From Pseudomonas sp. RIT-PI-r (lineage in GTDB: Bacteria; Pseudomonadota; Gammaproteobacteria; Pseudomonadales; Pseudomonadaceae), in NCBI RefSeq assembly GCF_001297015.1, contig NZ_LIGE01000024.1, positions 52,865 through 116,864 of the forward strand: a stretch of DNA of 64,000 bases, given 5' to 3'. Below, piece after piece: positions 27,004 through 35,887 of this stretch. The translations under genes were made by a program, and so were the position numbers. The notes beneath the pieces are model-generated. The model saw only the letters and a list, made by a program, of their open reading frames with translations. It was not told the DNA's origin and did no database searches. Every line of letters begins with the position of its first letter. Position 1 is the first letter of the stretch.

Positions 27004-27912
27004 TCAGGCAATGTCACTGTGCGCAAATTCCTCGCCGAGAAAATCAATCAGCGTACGCACCGACGGCAACAACCCGCGCCGCGACGGAAAGATCGCATGC
27101 ACCACCCCGCATTTCGGTGCCCAGCCCGGAACCAACTCCACGACGCGCCCGGCGGCAATGTCCTCTCGCACGACTACGCTCGGCAAATGCGCCACGCCAA
27201 CCCCGGCAATTACCGCCTGACGCAACGCGATCAAATCATCGGTGACCAGCCGTGGCGTATGGCGAATCAGCGCCGTGTTGTCATTCGGCCCCAGCAACTC
27301 CCACTGATATTCACGCTGCGCTGCGCCCCAGTGCAGGCTCGGCAAACCATTGAGGTCAGCGGGCGAGGGCGGTGACGACAGGCGTTCGACAAACTGTGGG
27401 CTACCGACCACCGATTGCGTGCTGTTGCCCAGCACCTTCATGACCATGTCGGTGTTTTCCAGCGGCGGAAAACGCACGCGCAGCGCGATGTCGAACCCTT
27501 CATGAAGCAAGTCGACCCGGCGATTGGTGCTTTCGATGAACAACTCCACCAGCGGGTACTTGAGCATGTAGCGCGTGAGCATCGGCCCGACCCACGAGTT
27601 GAGCAGCGCCGTCGGGCAACTCAGGCGCACCAGCCCTTGCGGCTCGGAGCGGTTGCGTTCGATCAGCTCGGCGGCGCTCTCGGCTTCGATGCGCATGGCC
27701 AGGCAACGCTGGTAATAGGCCTGGCCGATCTCGGTCAATGAGCAATGACGGCTGGTGCGGTGCAGCAGGCGCACGCCGAGGCGTTCTTCCAACTCGGCAA
27801 TGCGCCGGCTGAGTTTTGATTTGGGCATGTCCAGCGCGCGCCCGGCAGCGGCGAAACCGTGGTGTTCGACCACTTGAGTGAAGTAATAGAGAGTGTTGAG
27901 GTCTTCCACCAT
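27004..27912 (-). CDS. LysR-family transcriptional regulator
   Basis: 302 residues. The N-terminal winged helix shows LNTLYYFTQVVEHHGFAAAGRALDMPKSKLSRRIAELEERLGVRLLHR. The effector-binding domain follows, with the CrgA/AaeR-like stretch LVRLSCPTALLN. It is divergent from the pirin gene with 105 bases between them, so that gene and perhaps the two hydrolases behind it are the likely targets. The effector is unknown. Confidence 0.92.
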   Translation of the reverse strand: MVEDLNTLYYFTQVVEHHGFAAAGRALDMPKSKLSRRIAELEERLGVRLLHRTSRHCSLTEIGQAYYQRCLAMRIEAESAAELIERNRSEPQGLVRLSCPTALLNSWVGPMLTRYMLKYPLVELFIESTNRRVDLLHEGFDIALRVRFPPLENTDMVMKVLGNSTQSVVGSPQFVERLSSPPSPADLNGLPSLHWGAAQREYQWELLGPNDNTALIRHTPRLVTDDLIALRQAVIAGVGVAHLPSVVVREDIAAGRVVELVPGWAPKCGVVHAIFPSRRGLLPSVRTLIDFLGEEFAHSDIA

Positions 27913-28017
27913 CGTTCTCCAGATAGAACGCTAAGGCCGATTTTTGCAGTCTAGTGCATTAATGGTCATGGATTTAAGCTTAATCCATCGCATCACTCAC
28001 CCCCATTGGAGACAACC

Positions 28018-28884
28018 ATGAAAAACATCATCGGTATCTACACCAGCCCGCGCGGCCATTGGGTCGGCGATGGTTTCCCGGTTCGCACGCTGTTTTCCTA
28101 CGACAACCTGGGCAAACACATCAGCCCGTTCCTGCTGCTCGATCACGCAGGTCCCGCCGATTTCACCGCGACCACCGAACGGCGTGGCGTTGGTCAGCAT
28201 CCGCACCGTGGTTTCGAAACCGTGACTATCGTGTATGAAGGCGAAGTGCAGCACCGCGATTCGACCGGCAGTGGCGGCGTCATCGGCCCGGGCGATGTGC
28301 AATGGATGACCGCCGCTTCCGGGATCCTCCACGAGGAGTTTCATTCGGAAAATTTCGCCAAAACCGGCGGCAAACTGGAAATGGTGCAGTTGTGGGTCAA
28401 CCTGCCGGCCAAGGACAAAATGGCTGCGCCGGGCTACCAGACAATTCTCGACAGCGACATCCCGAGCATCGCGCTCAAGGACAACGCCGGCCGCCTGCGT
28501 CTGATCGCCGGTGAGTTCGACGGCCACACCGGCCCGTCGCGCACCTTTACGCCAATCGACGTATGGGATCTGCGCCTGAACGCCGGCAAGTTGCTGACGC
28601 TGGAGTTGCACGAAGGCCGCAACACCGCGCTGGTGGTATTGAAAGGCTCGGTGCAGGTCAACGGTGTGGAAGCGGTGCGCGAAGGGCAGTTGGCGCTGTT
28701 CGAGCGTGACGGTCATCAACTGACCCTCGAGGCCAGCCAGGACGCGGTGGTGTTGCTGCTCAGCGGCGAGCCGATCGACGAACCGATCGTCGGCCACGGC
28801 CCGTTCGTGATGAACACCGAGCAGGAAATTCACCAGGCCTTCGCCGACTTCCAGTCCGGCCGCTTCGGCCAGATGCACGCTTAA
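28018..28884 (+). CDS. Pirin-family protein (bicupin)
   Basis: 288 residues starting at MKNIIGIYTSPRGHWVG after the ribosome site GGAGA. The N-terminal cupin has the metal ligands in GVGQHPHRGFETVTIVYEGEV and HEEFHSE; the C-terminal cupin is present with FDGHTGPSRTFTPIDVW. Pirins bind iron; some have quercetinase activity and others act as redox-sensitive partners. It is the first of a rightward run with two isochorismatase-family genes (gap 86 bases) and is divergent from a LysR gene. Confidence 0.92.
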   Translation: MKNIIGIYTSPRGHWVGDGFPVRTLFSYDNLGKHISPFLLLDHAGPADFTATTERRGVGQHPHRGFETVTIVYEGEVQHRDSTGSGGVIGPGDVQWMTAASGILHEEFHSENFAKTGGKLEMVQLWVNLPAKDKMAAPGYQTILDSDIPSIALKDNAGRLRLIAGEFDGHTGPSRTFTPIDVWDLRLNAGKLLTLELHEGRNTALVVLKGSVQVNGVEAVREGQLALFERDGHQLTLEASQDAVVLLLSGEPIDEPIVGHGPFVMNTEQEIHQAFADFQSGRFGQMHA

Positions 28885-28970
28885 CGCACAACCACTCCGC
28901 TCTACACAGGACGCGTAGGCCGGCTCGAAGGCCAGGGATGGCTGTTGCCTAAAGAAAAGAGGACACGCAC

Positions 28971-29654
28971 ATGAATACAGTCAATGCCGCGAACTTCGAC
29001 GGCCAGAAACCGACCATTGATGCCAGCGACGCAGCGATGCTGCTGATCGATCACCAGAGCGGTCTGTTCCAGATCGTCAAGGACATGGACGTGCCGCAAC
29101 TGCGCGCCAATGCCATCGCGCTGGCCAAGGCCGCGACCCTGCTGAAAATGCCGGTCATCACCACGGCCTCCGTGCCGCAAGGGCCGAACGGGCCGCTGAT
29201 TCCGGAGATTCACGAAGCGGCGCCGCATGCGCAATACGTGGCGCGCAAAGGCGAAATCAATGCCTGGGACAATCCTGAGTTTCATGCGGCGGTCAAAGCT
29301 ACCGGCAAGAAAACCCTGGTGATCGCCGGCACGTTGACCAGCGTTTGCCTGGCATTCCCGTCCATCGCTGCCGTGCATGAAGGCTACAAGGTGTTCGCCG
29401 TTGTCGATGCGTCCGGTAATCACTCGAAACTGGCCACTGATCTGACCGTCGCCCGTTTGGCCCAGGCCGGGGTGGTGCCGATCGACATCATGGCTACGCT
29501 TTCCGAGCTGCAAGGCTCGTGGAACCGTCCCGATGCCGAGCAGTGGGCGGCCGTCTACGCCCAGGCCATGCCGCATTATCAATTGCTGATCGAGAGCTAC
29601 CTCAAGGCTCAGCAAGTCGCGAACGAACACGAAGTGCTGGATTCCCAGCGCTGA
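28971..29654 (+). CDS. Isochorismatase-family cysteine hydrolase
   Basis: 227 residues. The family triad is visible as Asp in MLLIDHQ, Lys in [10 protein letters not shown] and Cys in LTSVCLAFP. The substrate is not predictable; relatives act on amides or isochorismate-like esters. It is a paralogue of the next gene, sharing the frame NGPL.PE...APH...A..G.INAWDN, but has a longer C-terminal tail ([19 protein letters not shown]). It is probably cotranscribed with the pirin gene and ycaC. Confidence 0.9.
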   Translation: MNTVNAANFDGQKPTIDASDAAMLLIDHQSGLFQIVKDMDVPQLRANAIALAKAATLLKMPVITTASVPQGPNGPLIPEIHEAAPHAQYVARKGEINAWDNPEFHAAVKATGKKTLVIAGTLTSVCLAFPSIAAVHEGYKVFAVVDASGNHSKLATDLTVARLAQAGVVPIDIMATLSELQGSWNRPDAEQWAAVYAQAMPHYQLLIESYLKAQQVANEHEVLDSQR

Positions 29655-29711
29655 TCGAGTCTCCTGAGGCCGACCACCGGCCGGCCTCTTCAACCCGCGA
29701 GGATTACTGCA

Positions 29712-30338
29712 ATGACCACTCAATACAAACGTCTGGACAAGAACAACGCTGCGGTGCTGCTGGTCGACCATCAGGCCGGGCTACTGTCGCTGGTGCGCGA
29801 TATCGACCCGGACAAGTTCAAGAACAACGTGCTGGCGCTGGCCGATCTGGCCAAGTACTTCAAGCTGCCGACGATCCTCACCACCAGTTTTGAAACCGGC
29901 CCCAATGGCCCGCTGGTGCCTGAGCTGAAAGCGCTGTTCCCGGATGCGCCGTATATCGCTCGCCCAGGGCAGATCAACGCTTGGGATAACGAAGATTTCG
30001 TCAAGGCGATCAAGGCGACCGGCAAGAAGCAGCTGATCATTGCCGGCGTGGTCACCGAAGTCTGCGTGGCATTCCCTGCGTTGTCGGCGCTGGAAGAAGG
30101 CTTCGATGTATTCGTGGTGACTGACGCATCCGGTACGTTCAACGAACTGACCCGTGAATCGGCGTGGAGCCGCATGTCCACGGCCGGTGCGCAATTGATG
30201 ACCTGGTTCGGTCTGGCCTGCGAGCTGCACCGCGACTGGCGCAACGACATCGAAGGGCTGGGCACGCTGTTCTCCAACCACATCCCCGACTACCGCAACC
30301 TGATGACCAGTTACAGCACCCTGACTAACGGTAAATAA
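29712..30338 (+). CDS. ycaC: YcaC-type isochorismatase-family hydrolase
   Basis: 208 residues, the same length as E. coli YcaC, with near-identical stretches such as IAGVVTEVCVAFPALSALEEGFDVFVVTDASGTFNE in two halves and SNHIPDYRNLMTSY at the end. Asp19 and Cys118 of the triad are present; the position that is Lys in the preceding paralogue is Pro85 here, next to Arg84. YcaC proteins form ring-shaped octamers; the physiological substrate is unknown. It follows the paralogue by 57 bases and ends before a palindromic repeat. Confidence 0.93.
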   Translation: MTTQYKRLDKNNAAVLLVDHQAGLLSLVRDIDPDKFKNNVLALADLAKYFKLPTILTTSFETGPNGPLVPELKALFPDAPYIARPGQINAWDNEDFVKAIKATGKKQLIIAGVVTEVCVAFPALSALEEGFDVFVVTDASGTFNELTRESAWSRMSTAGAQLMTWFGLACELHRDWRNDIEGLGTLFSNHIPDYRNLMTSYSTLTNGK

Positions 30339-30358
30339 CCCCGGGCCACACCGCAGTC

Positions 30359-30450
30359 CCCTGTGGGAGCGAGCCTGCTCGCGAAGGCGTCATGTCAGTC
30401 GATGCACCTTTGACTGATCGACCGCATTCGCGAGCAGGCTCGCTCCCACA
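30359..30450. repeat. Inverted intergenic palindromic repeat, family A
   Basis: Inverted CTGTGGGAGCGAGCCTGCTC units on both sides of a 45-base loop, directly after the ycaC stop. Confidence 0.9.
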
Positions 30451-30560
30451 TTTCGTTTTGTGGTGTTTTGGCGCGGGCATTCATGCTCTGAAATCAATTG
30501 CTCCTACACTTGCTCAATCTGTGCGATCTTCTCGCGATTGGCCCCCGTCGGAGTTGTTTG

Positions 30561-32003
30561 ATGCTGTCTCTGCTGACCGAACATCCGTTGTTCTGCGCGT
30601 TGATCCTGATCCTCCTCGATCTGGGCCTGTGGCGCCTGATCTCCTCCCATGGCAGCGAGTGGAAACTGCTGGTGCGGGTGCTGATTTTCACGCTGTTCAG
30701 CGTGCTGTTGTTCAACGAAGGCCTCAACCCGATGGAGCCGGCGCCGTGGGCCGACAACGTGCCGTTGCACTTGGCGGCGACGGGGTTGCAGATTGGCTGG
30801 TGGCTGTTCGGCGCGCGCACCCTGACGGTGTTGATCGGCGCGGTGATGATGCAGCGAGTCGGTCATACCGGGCGGCTGTTGCAGGACTTGCTCGGCGCGG
30901 TGATTTTCCTCATCGCGATCATTGCCGCGCTGGCCTATGTGCTGGATCTGCCGGTCAAAGGCGTGCTGGCGACGTCTGGCGCGTTGGCGATCATTGTCGG
31001 TCTGGCTTTGCAGAGTACGTTGAGCGATGTGTTCTCCGGCATCGTCCTCAACACCACCAAGCCTTATCAACTCGATGACTGGATTTCCATCGACGGTACC
31101 GAAGGTCGGGTCACCGACATCGACTGGCGCGCTACGCGTCTGCAAACCAGCCAGGGCAGCATGGCGGTGATTCCCAACTCGCTTGCGGCCAAGGCCAAGA
31201 TCATCAACTTCAGTCGGCCGAGCAATATGTTTGGCGTCTCGGTCAGTGTGCAGGTCAGTCCGCATGCCCGGCCCAATTCGGTGATCGATGCGCTGGAGCG
31301 GGCGATGCAGGGTTGTCGGCAATTGCTCGACACACCTGCGCCGAGCGTGGCGCTGAAAAACTCCAGCAATAGCGGTGCGGAATACGAGATCAGCGGGTTT
31401 GTCGCCTCGATGGGCGAGAAACGCGTGGTGCGCAATCAGCTGTTCGACCTGGCTTACCGGCACTTGCAGGCGTCCGGGTTCAATCTGCTGTCGAGCGATG
31501 AAAGCAATGCGCCCAGCAACCTGTCGCGGCCGCGCGCGCTGCTCGACAGTTCGCCGATTTTCTCGACGTTGCGTCAGGAAGAGAAAGACACCTTCAGCCA
31601 GAACATGACGCTGAAAACCTTTCGCGCCGGCGAGACGATTCTTGAGGCGGGCGAGGTCAGCGATCATTTGTTCATCATCGAATCCGGCGTGGTCACGGTG
31701 ACCTTGATTCGTCACGGTGCGCCGTTCGAGTCCGGGCGCATGGGGCCCGGCGAGGTCATCGGGGAGGCGGGCATTCTCTCCGACACTTCCGTGCCGGCGA
31801 CGTTTGCCGCAAAAACCTTCTGTGCGTTGTACCGTATCGAAAAGACTTACCTGAAACCGTGTCTGGATGCTCGTCACGACATCAACGATGCGATGAAAGC
31901 CTTGCTCGATTACCGTTTGCACAAGGCCCAGGCCTTGACGGCGGACGCACCGGCGGTGGTCGCCAGGAAGGGTTTTTTGCAATGGCTGCGCAATAAGGTC
32001 TGA
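30561..32003 (+). CDS. MscS-family mechanosensitive channel with C-terminal cyclic-nucleotide-binding domain
   Basis: 480 residues. Four membrane segments fill the first 155 residues; the pore-lining helix and MscS beta domain follow as SGALAIIVGLALQSTLSDVFSGIVL and PYQLDDWISIDGTEGRVTDIDWR. After an alpha/beta region, a cNMP-binding domain occupies about 335-460 (FRAGETILEAGEVSDHLFIIESG, GPGEVIGEAGILSD). MscS-like channels of this type are thought to be gated or tuned by cyclic nucleotides. The ATG at 30561 begins a typical first helix; the frame opens 21 codons earlier inside the gap. Confidence 0.92.
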   Translation: MLSLLTEHPLFCALILILLDLGLWRLISSHGSEWKLLVRVLIFTLFSVLLFNEGLNPMEPAPWADNVPLHLAATGLQIGWWLFGARTLTVLIGAVMMQRVGHTGRLLQDLLGAVIFLIAIIAALAYVLDLPVKGVLATSGALAIIVGLALQSTLSDVFSGIVLNTTKPYQLDDWISIDGTEGRVTDIDWRATRLQTSQGSMAVIPNSLAAKAKIINFSRPSNMFGVSVSVQVSPHARPNSVIDALERAMQGCRQLLDTPAPSVALKNSSNSGAEYEISGFVASMGEKRVVRNQLFDLAYRHLQASGFNLLSSDESNAPSNLSRPRALLDSSPIFSTLRQEEKDTFSQNMTLKTFRAGETILEAGEVSDHLFIIESGVVTVTLIRHGAPFESGRMGPGEVIGEAGILSDTSVPATFAAKTFCALYRIEKTYLKPCLDARHDINDAMKALLDYRLHKAQALTADAPAVVARKGFLQWLRNKV

Positions 32004-32122
32004 GCGCCTTGCGGGAACCGGGCAAGTGGGTGGTCTACTCGTCTTCCGGGAGATTGGCTATTTGTCCGGCGGCGTTGCGGGACTACTTTAGGCCACACAT
32101 TCACATTCCCCGGAATACCGCC

Positions 32123-32563
32123 ATGAAAGCTCGTACCGATTTCTACACCGCCTCCCCAGACGCCCTGAAAGCGATGATTGCCCTGGAAACCGCGGTCGCG
32201 AAGCTGCCGCTGGAAAAGACCCTGGTCGAACTGGTCAAGTTGCGCGCTTCGCAGATCAATGGCTGCGCGTTCTGCATCGACATGCACACGGCCGATGCGA
32301 TCAAGGGCGGTGAAACGCCGCGTCGTCTGTTTGCGGTCACCGCATGGCGTGAAGCGCCGTTTTTCAGCGAGCGCGAACGTGCCGCGCTGCTGTGGACCGA
32401 GTCGCTGACGCAACTGAGCCTGACCCACGCCCCGGATGAAGATTACGAAGTGGTCGCCGCGCAATTCTCGCCGAAAGAAATGGTCGACCTGACCGTCGCG
32501 ATCAGCACCATCAACAGCTGGAACCGCCTGGCCGTAGGCTTTCGCAAAACCCCACAGGCTTAA
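32123..32563 (+). CDS. AhpD-like carboxymuconolactone-decarboxylase-family protein
   Basis: 146 residues. The peroxidase-type signature Glu...Cys-x-x-Cys...His is present in ELVKLRASQINGCAFCIDMH. Such proteins are alkylhydroperoxidase-like and may reduce peroxides with the CxxC pair. An all-helical fold is expected. It stands alone, 119 bases after the channel gene, with a probable cytoplasmic location. Confidence 0.9.
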   Translation: MKARTDFYTASPDALKAMIALETAVAKLPLEKTLVELVKLRASQINGCAFCIDMHTADAIKGGETPRRLFAVTAWREAPFFSERERAALLWTESLTQLSLTHAPDEDYEVVAAQFSPKEMVDLTVAISTINSWNRLAVGFRKTPQA

Positions 32564-32580
32564 GCCTCAACGCATAACCC

Positions 32581-32667
32581 CGTAAGAGCTGCCGAAGGCT
32601 GCGATCTTTTGATCTTGCTTCTGAAAAAACAGATCAAAAGATCGCAGCCTGCGGCAGCTCCTACAGG
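32581..32667. repeat. Inverted intergenic palindromic repeat, family B
   Basis: Inverted GAGCTGCCGAAGGCTGCGATC units around a short loop, between convergent genes. Confidence 0.9.
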
Positions 32668-32678
32668 GGGAAGGTGGG

Positions 32679-34271
32679 TCAGTGGGCATCCGCACTTGGC
32701 GCGGTCGGTGGCTGCACCTTGCGCATCAAGGGCACCATCGCCGTGGCGATGACGAAGCACACCATGATCATCAGGAAAGTGTCACCGTAGGTCTGCGTTT
32801 GCGCCTCGCGGTAGGTCAACAGCCATAACTGGTGCAGGCTGGCGGTGACGCCGACGTCACCGCTCTGGCCCAGTGTCGCGAGGTTGCCACCGACCTGCGC
32901 CAGCCATTGATTCAGCGCCTCATTGCTGCTGTTCAAATGTTCGGCCAAGCGGGTGAAGTGCAGGTTGGTGCGGTCATTGAGAATGGTCGCGCACGCCGCA
33001 ATACCAATCGCCCCGCCCAGATTGCGCATCAGGTTGAACAACCCCGACGCATGCTTCAACCGTGCCGGTGCCAATCCCCCCAAGGTCAGCGCCACCGCCG
33101 GCGGCACTGCCAGTTGCTGGGCAATCCCGCGCAACGCTTGCGGCAGCATCAACTCGCCGGCACCCCAGTCGTGGGTGATCGGGCTGAACTCCCACATCGA
33201 CACTGCGAACAAACCCAGACCGATCATCATGATCCAGCGCAGGTCCATGCGATTGGCCAGAAAGGCATACAGCGGAATCGCCATGATCTGGAACACGCCA
33301 GTGGAGAAAACCGCCAGACCAATGTCCAGTGCGCTGTAGCCGCGCACCCGGCCGAGAAACAGCGGCGTCAGGTAAATCGTCGCGAACAGGCCGATGCCGG
33401 TAACGAATGAAAAGAAGCAGCCGAGGGCGAAATTGCGATCCTTCAAGGCGCGCAGATCGACGATCGGATTGGCCACGTGCAAGGTGCGGCCGATGAAGGC
33501 CAATCCCGCGAGGCCGCTGATCCACGCCGTGGTGAGAATGGTCTGGTCGCTGAACCAGTTCCAGCGCGGGCCTTCTTCGAGGGTGTATTCCAGACAGCCG
33601 AGAAACAGCGCGAGAAACACCATGCTCAAATAATCCGCGCCCTTGAGCAGCGACAGTTCCGGCTGGTCGATTTTCACCAGCATCGGCACTGCCACAGCAA
33701 CGAAAATCCCCGGTACCAGGTTGATATAGAACAGCCAGTGCCACGAGGAAATATCAGTGATCCAGCCGCCGATCACCGGTCCCAAGGTTGGCGCCAGCGA
33801 AGCGACTGCGCCAATGGTCGCCGCAGCAATCACCCGTTGTTTGCCGGTGAAGAAAAAGAACGCCGTGGTGAACACCAGCGGAATCATCGAACCGCCGAGA
33901 AAACCTTGCAGGGCACGGAAGGCGATCATGCTCTGGATGTTCCAGGCGATGCCGCAGAGCAGGCTGGCAAGAGTGAAACCGACCGCCGAAGCGCAGAACA
34001 GCCAGCGCGTCGAGAACACCCGCGACAGCCAGCCCGATAAGGGAATCACGATGATTTCGGCAATCAGGTAGCTGGTCTGCACCCACGCAGTTTCGTCGGT
34101 GCCGGCGGACAGCCCACCGCCGATATCGCGCAGCGACGCCGAGACGATCTGGATATCCAGCAGCGCGATAAACATGCCGATGCACATGGTCGCGAAGGCG
34201 AACACTTTGGTCGCGGTCGCCATGTCCGCCGCGTTGAACGGTTGCGCAGAGGCGGTGAGGGCGGTGCTCAT
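32679..34271 (-). CDS. EmrB-type MFS multidrug exporter (DHA2, 14 TM)
   Basis: 530 residues with about 14 membrane segments. DHA2 signatures are seen: MFIALLDIQIVSASLRDI in TM1, ETAWVQTSYLIAEIIVIPLSGWL, and motif C in ASLAPTLGPVIGGWITD. It exports drugs or other amphiphiles with proton antiport, working with the periplasmic adaptor encoded just upstream; their reading frames overlap by four bases. No outer-membrane channel gene is adjacent. Confidence 0.92.
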   Translation of the reverse strand: MSTALTASAQPFNAADMATATKVFAFATMCIGMFIALLDIQIVSASLRDIGGGLSAGTDETAWVQTSYLIAEIIVIPLSGWLSRVFSTRWLFCASAVGFTLASLLCGIAWNIQSMIAFRALQGFLGGSMIPLVFTTAFFFFTGKQRVIAAATIGAVASLAPTLGPVIGGWITDISSWHWLFYINLVPGIFVAVAVPMLVKIDQPELSLLKGADYLSMVFLALFLGCLEYTLEEGPRWNWFSDQTILTTAWISGLAGLAFIGRTLHVANPIVDLRALKDRNFALGCFFSFVTGIGLFATIYLTPLFLGRVRGYSALDIGLAVFSTGVFQIMAIPLYAFLANRMDLRWIMMIGLGLFAVSMWEFSPITHDWGAGELMLPQALRGIAQQLAVPPAVALTLGGLAPARLKHASGLFNLMRNLGGAIGIAACATILNDRTNLHFTRLAEHLNSSNEALNQWLAQVGGNLATLGQSGDVGVTASLHQLWLLTYREAQTQTYGDTFLMIMVCFVIATAMVPLMRKVQPPTAPSADAH

Positions 34272-35377
34272 CGCGCAACGGCCACGGCGCTGGTTTCCGG
34301 TTGCGCGCGGGTGTCGACTTCAGCGGTGACGGACAGGCCTGGACGCAAGTGCCCGAGGACGCCATCAGCCGGATCAAGGAGGATTCGCACCGGTACACGC
34401 TGGACGATTTTGGTGAAGTTACCGGTAGCGTTTTCCGGCGGCAGCACACTGAATTGCGAACCGGTGGCAGGGGCGAGGCTGTCGAGACGACCGTGGAATT
34501 CCTGACCCGACAGCACGTCGGCGCGGATGCTCACGCGTTGCCCTGGCCTCATCCGCGCCAGTTGGTCTTCCTTGAAATTGGCATCGACCCACAACCCGCT
34601 GGACGGGACCACCGACAGTTGCTGCGAACCGGCCTGCGCGTAGGCGCCAACCCGCGCGCGGCGGTTGCCGATCACCCCATCGACCGGCGCGCGCAGTTCG
34701 GTGTAGCCGAGATTCAGTTGCGCCAGATCACGTTCGGCGCGGGCTTGTTGAAGGGCGGCGCGGGCCTGTTGTTTCTGGGTGTCGATCACCGCGAGTTGGC
34801 GTTGCGCGGCGAGCAGTTCGGCCTGGGCGCGGGCGCTCAGGGCTTGCGCGGTTTTGAAGGTGGCGTCGGCACGTTGTGCGCTTTCCACGGACACAGCATT
34901 GGTGGTCACCAAGCGCTTGTAGCGCGCGTTGTCATCCCGCGAGCGCGCGGTTTCCGCGCCGGCGGCGTCGATGCCGGCGCGGGCCTGGCCGATCACCGCT
35001 TGTTGCAGTTGTTCGGTGGCGTCGAGGTTGGCCAGCAGCGCTTCTTCGGCGGCGACGGCACCTTCGGCTTTGGCGAGGTTGGCGCGATAGTCGCGGGCGT
35101 CGAGACGAATCAGCACGTCGCCAGCCTTGACGTGCTGGTTGTCGCTGACCAGCACTTCGTCGATGTAACCGGCGACTTTCGGCCCGATCACCGTGACATC
35201 GCCACCAATGTAGGCATCGTCGGTTTCTTCGAGAAAACGCCCGGCGCCCCACCAATGCACGACGTAGACCCCGGCGAAGATCAGCGCGAGCAATCCGCCG
35301 CCCGGCAGCAGCAAGCGTTTAAGCAGGGGCGGTCTGGTCTTAACCACAACAGGTTCGAGGGTGGGCATGCTGGTCAT
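34268..35377 (-). CDS. EmrA/HlyD-type membrane-fusion adaptor
   Basis: 369 residues. One N-terminal TM (LLLPGGGLLALIFAGVYVVHWW) is followed by a lipoyl-type half (DDAYIGGDVTVIGPKVAGYIDEVLV), a long Ala/Gln-rich coiled hairpin at about 95-215 and a barrel domain (LGYTELRAPVDGVIGNRRARVG). It couples the EmrB-type pump to an outer-membrane channel. It is first of the two-gene unit; a 14-base inverted repeat lies 28 bases before its start. Confidence 0.92.
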   Translation of the reverse strand: MTSMPTLEPVVVKTRPPLLKRLLLPGGGLLALIFAGVYVVHWWGAGRFLEETDDAYIGGDVTVIGPKVAGYIDEVLVSDNQHVKAGDVLIRLDARDYRANLAKAEGAVAAEEALLANLDATEQLQQAVIGQARAGIDAAGAETARSRDDNARYKRLVTTNAVSVESAQRADATFKTAQALSARAQAELLAAQRQLAVIDTQKQQARAALQQARAERDLAQLNLGYTELRAPVDGVIGNRRARVGAYAQAGSQQLSVVPSSGLWVDANFKEDQLARMRPGQRVSIRADVLSGQEFHGRLDSLAPATGSQFSVLPPENATGNFTKIVQRVPVRILLDPADGVLGHLRPGLSVTAEVDTRAQPETSAVAVAR

Positions 35378-35404
35378 GGCGGATTACCTGATCATCGGGT
35401 CGTT

Positions 35405-35418
35405 ATTACGGTTGTAAT
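35405..35418. promoter_or_regulatory. Candidate operator of the emrAB-type unit
   Basis: ATTAC-N4-GTAAT, a perfect inverted repeat in an AT-rich stretch just upstream of the adaptor gene, of the kind bound by MarR- or TetR-family repressors. No repressor gene is adjacent now. Confidence 0.4.
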
Positions 35419-35472
35419 ATGACGCAGGTAATATTTAGTCGCAAATGATTTCTGACGCCGATCGTCAGTTGC

Positions 35473-35544
35473 TCACTTGAGCCAGTGGCCCGGTGTACTG
35501 CCAGTCATGGCTTTGAACGCAGATTTGTTGCGGCAGCGTGGCGC
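35473..35544 (-). pseudogene. Remnant of the C-terminal end of an AraC-family regulator
   Basis: Read leftwards, 23 codons end in RNKSAFKAMTGSTPGHWLK and a stop, the typical last helix of an AraC-type DNA-binding domain. A stop codon precedes this fragment in frame and no start or first helix-turn-helix is present. It may be what is left of a former regulator of the neighbouring pump genes. Confidence 0.55.
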
Positions 35545-35575
35545 TCAGTTCGGGGATCAGTAGATGGAGCGGTAA

Positions 35576-35779
35576 TCGACACACTGCTGCATCACCGCGC
35601 GATGGCTGACACCCGGCGCAATCCACGCCGCCCGCGACGGCGGCAGCAGACACAATTACCTGCTGATCGGCGTCGGATTGCTGCTCGCAGGCGTCGCTCA
35701 AACCCTCGGGGAAACCCTGATAGCGGGTAGCGCCGTGGTGTTGCTGCTGACGATAAAGCCAGGCAAAGCAATTGTTTAA
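35576..35779 (+). pseudogene. Possible 3' remnant of a small membrane-protein gene
   Basis: A frame open from 35576 without a usable start codon ends in NYLLIGVGLLLAGVAQTLGE and AGSAVVLLLTIKPGKAIV before TAA, two hydrophobic stretches. In-frame stops lie just upstream at 35561 and 35573. With the AraC fragment next to it this looks like a decayed stretch. Family not recognised. Confidence 0.3.
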
Positions 35780-35887
35780 GAAGTGTAAGCGCTGTAGGAA
35801 GCGTCTTGCATTTGTGTAGGAGGGCTCCGACTATCACGATTATTGATAGGGTGGCATTACGCCATTTGATGATCGCAAGGAAGTTGC

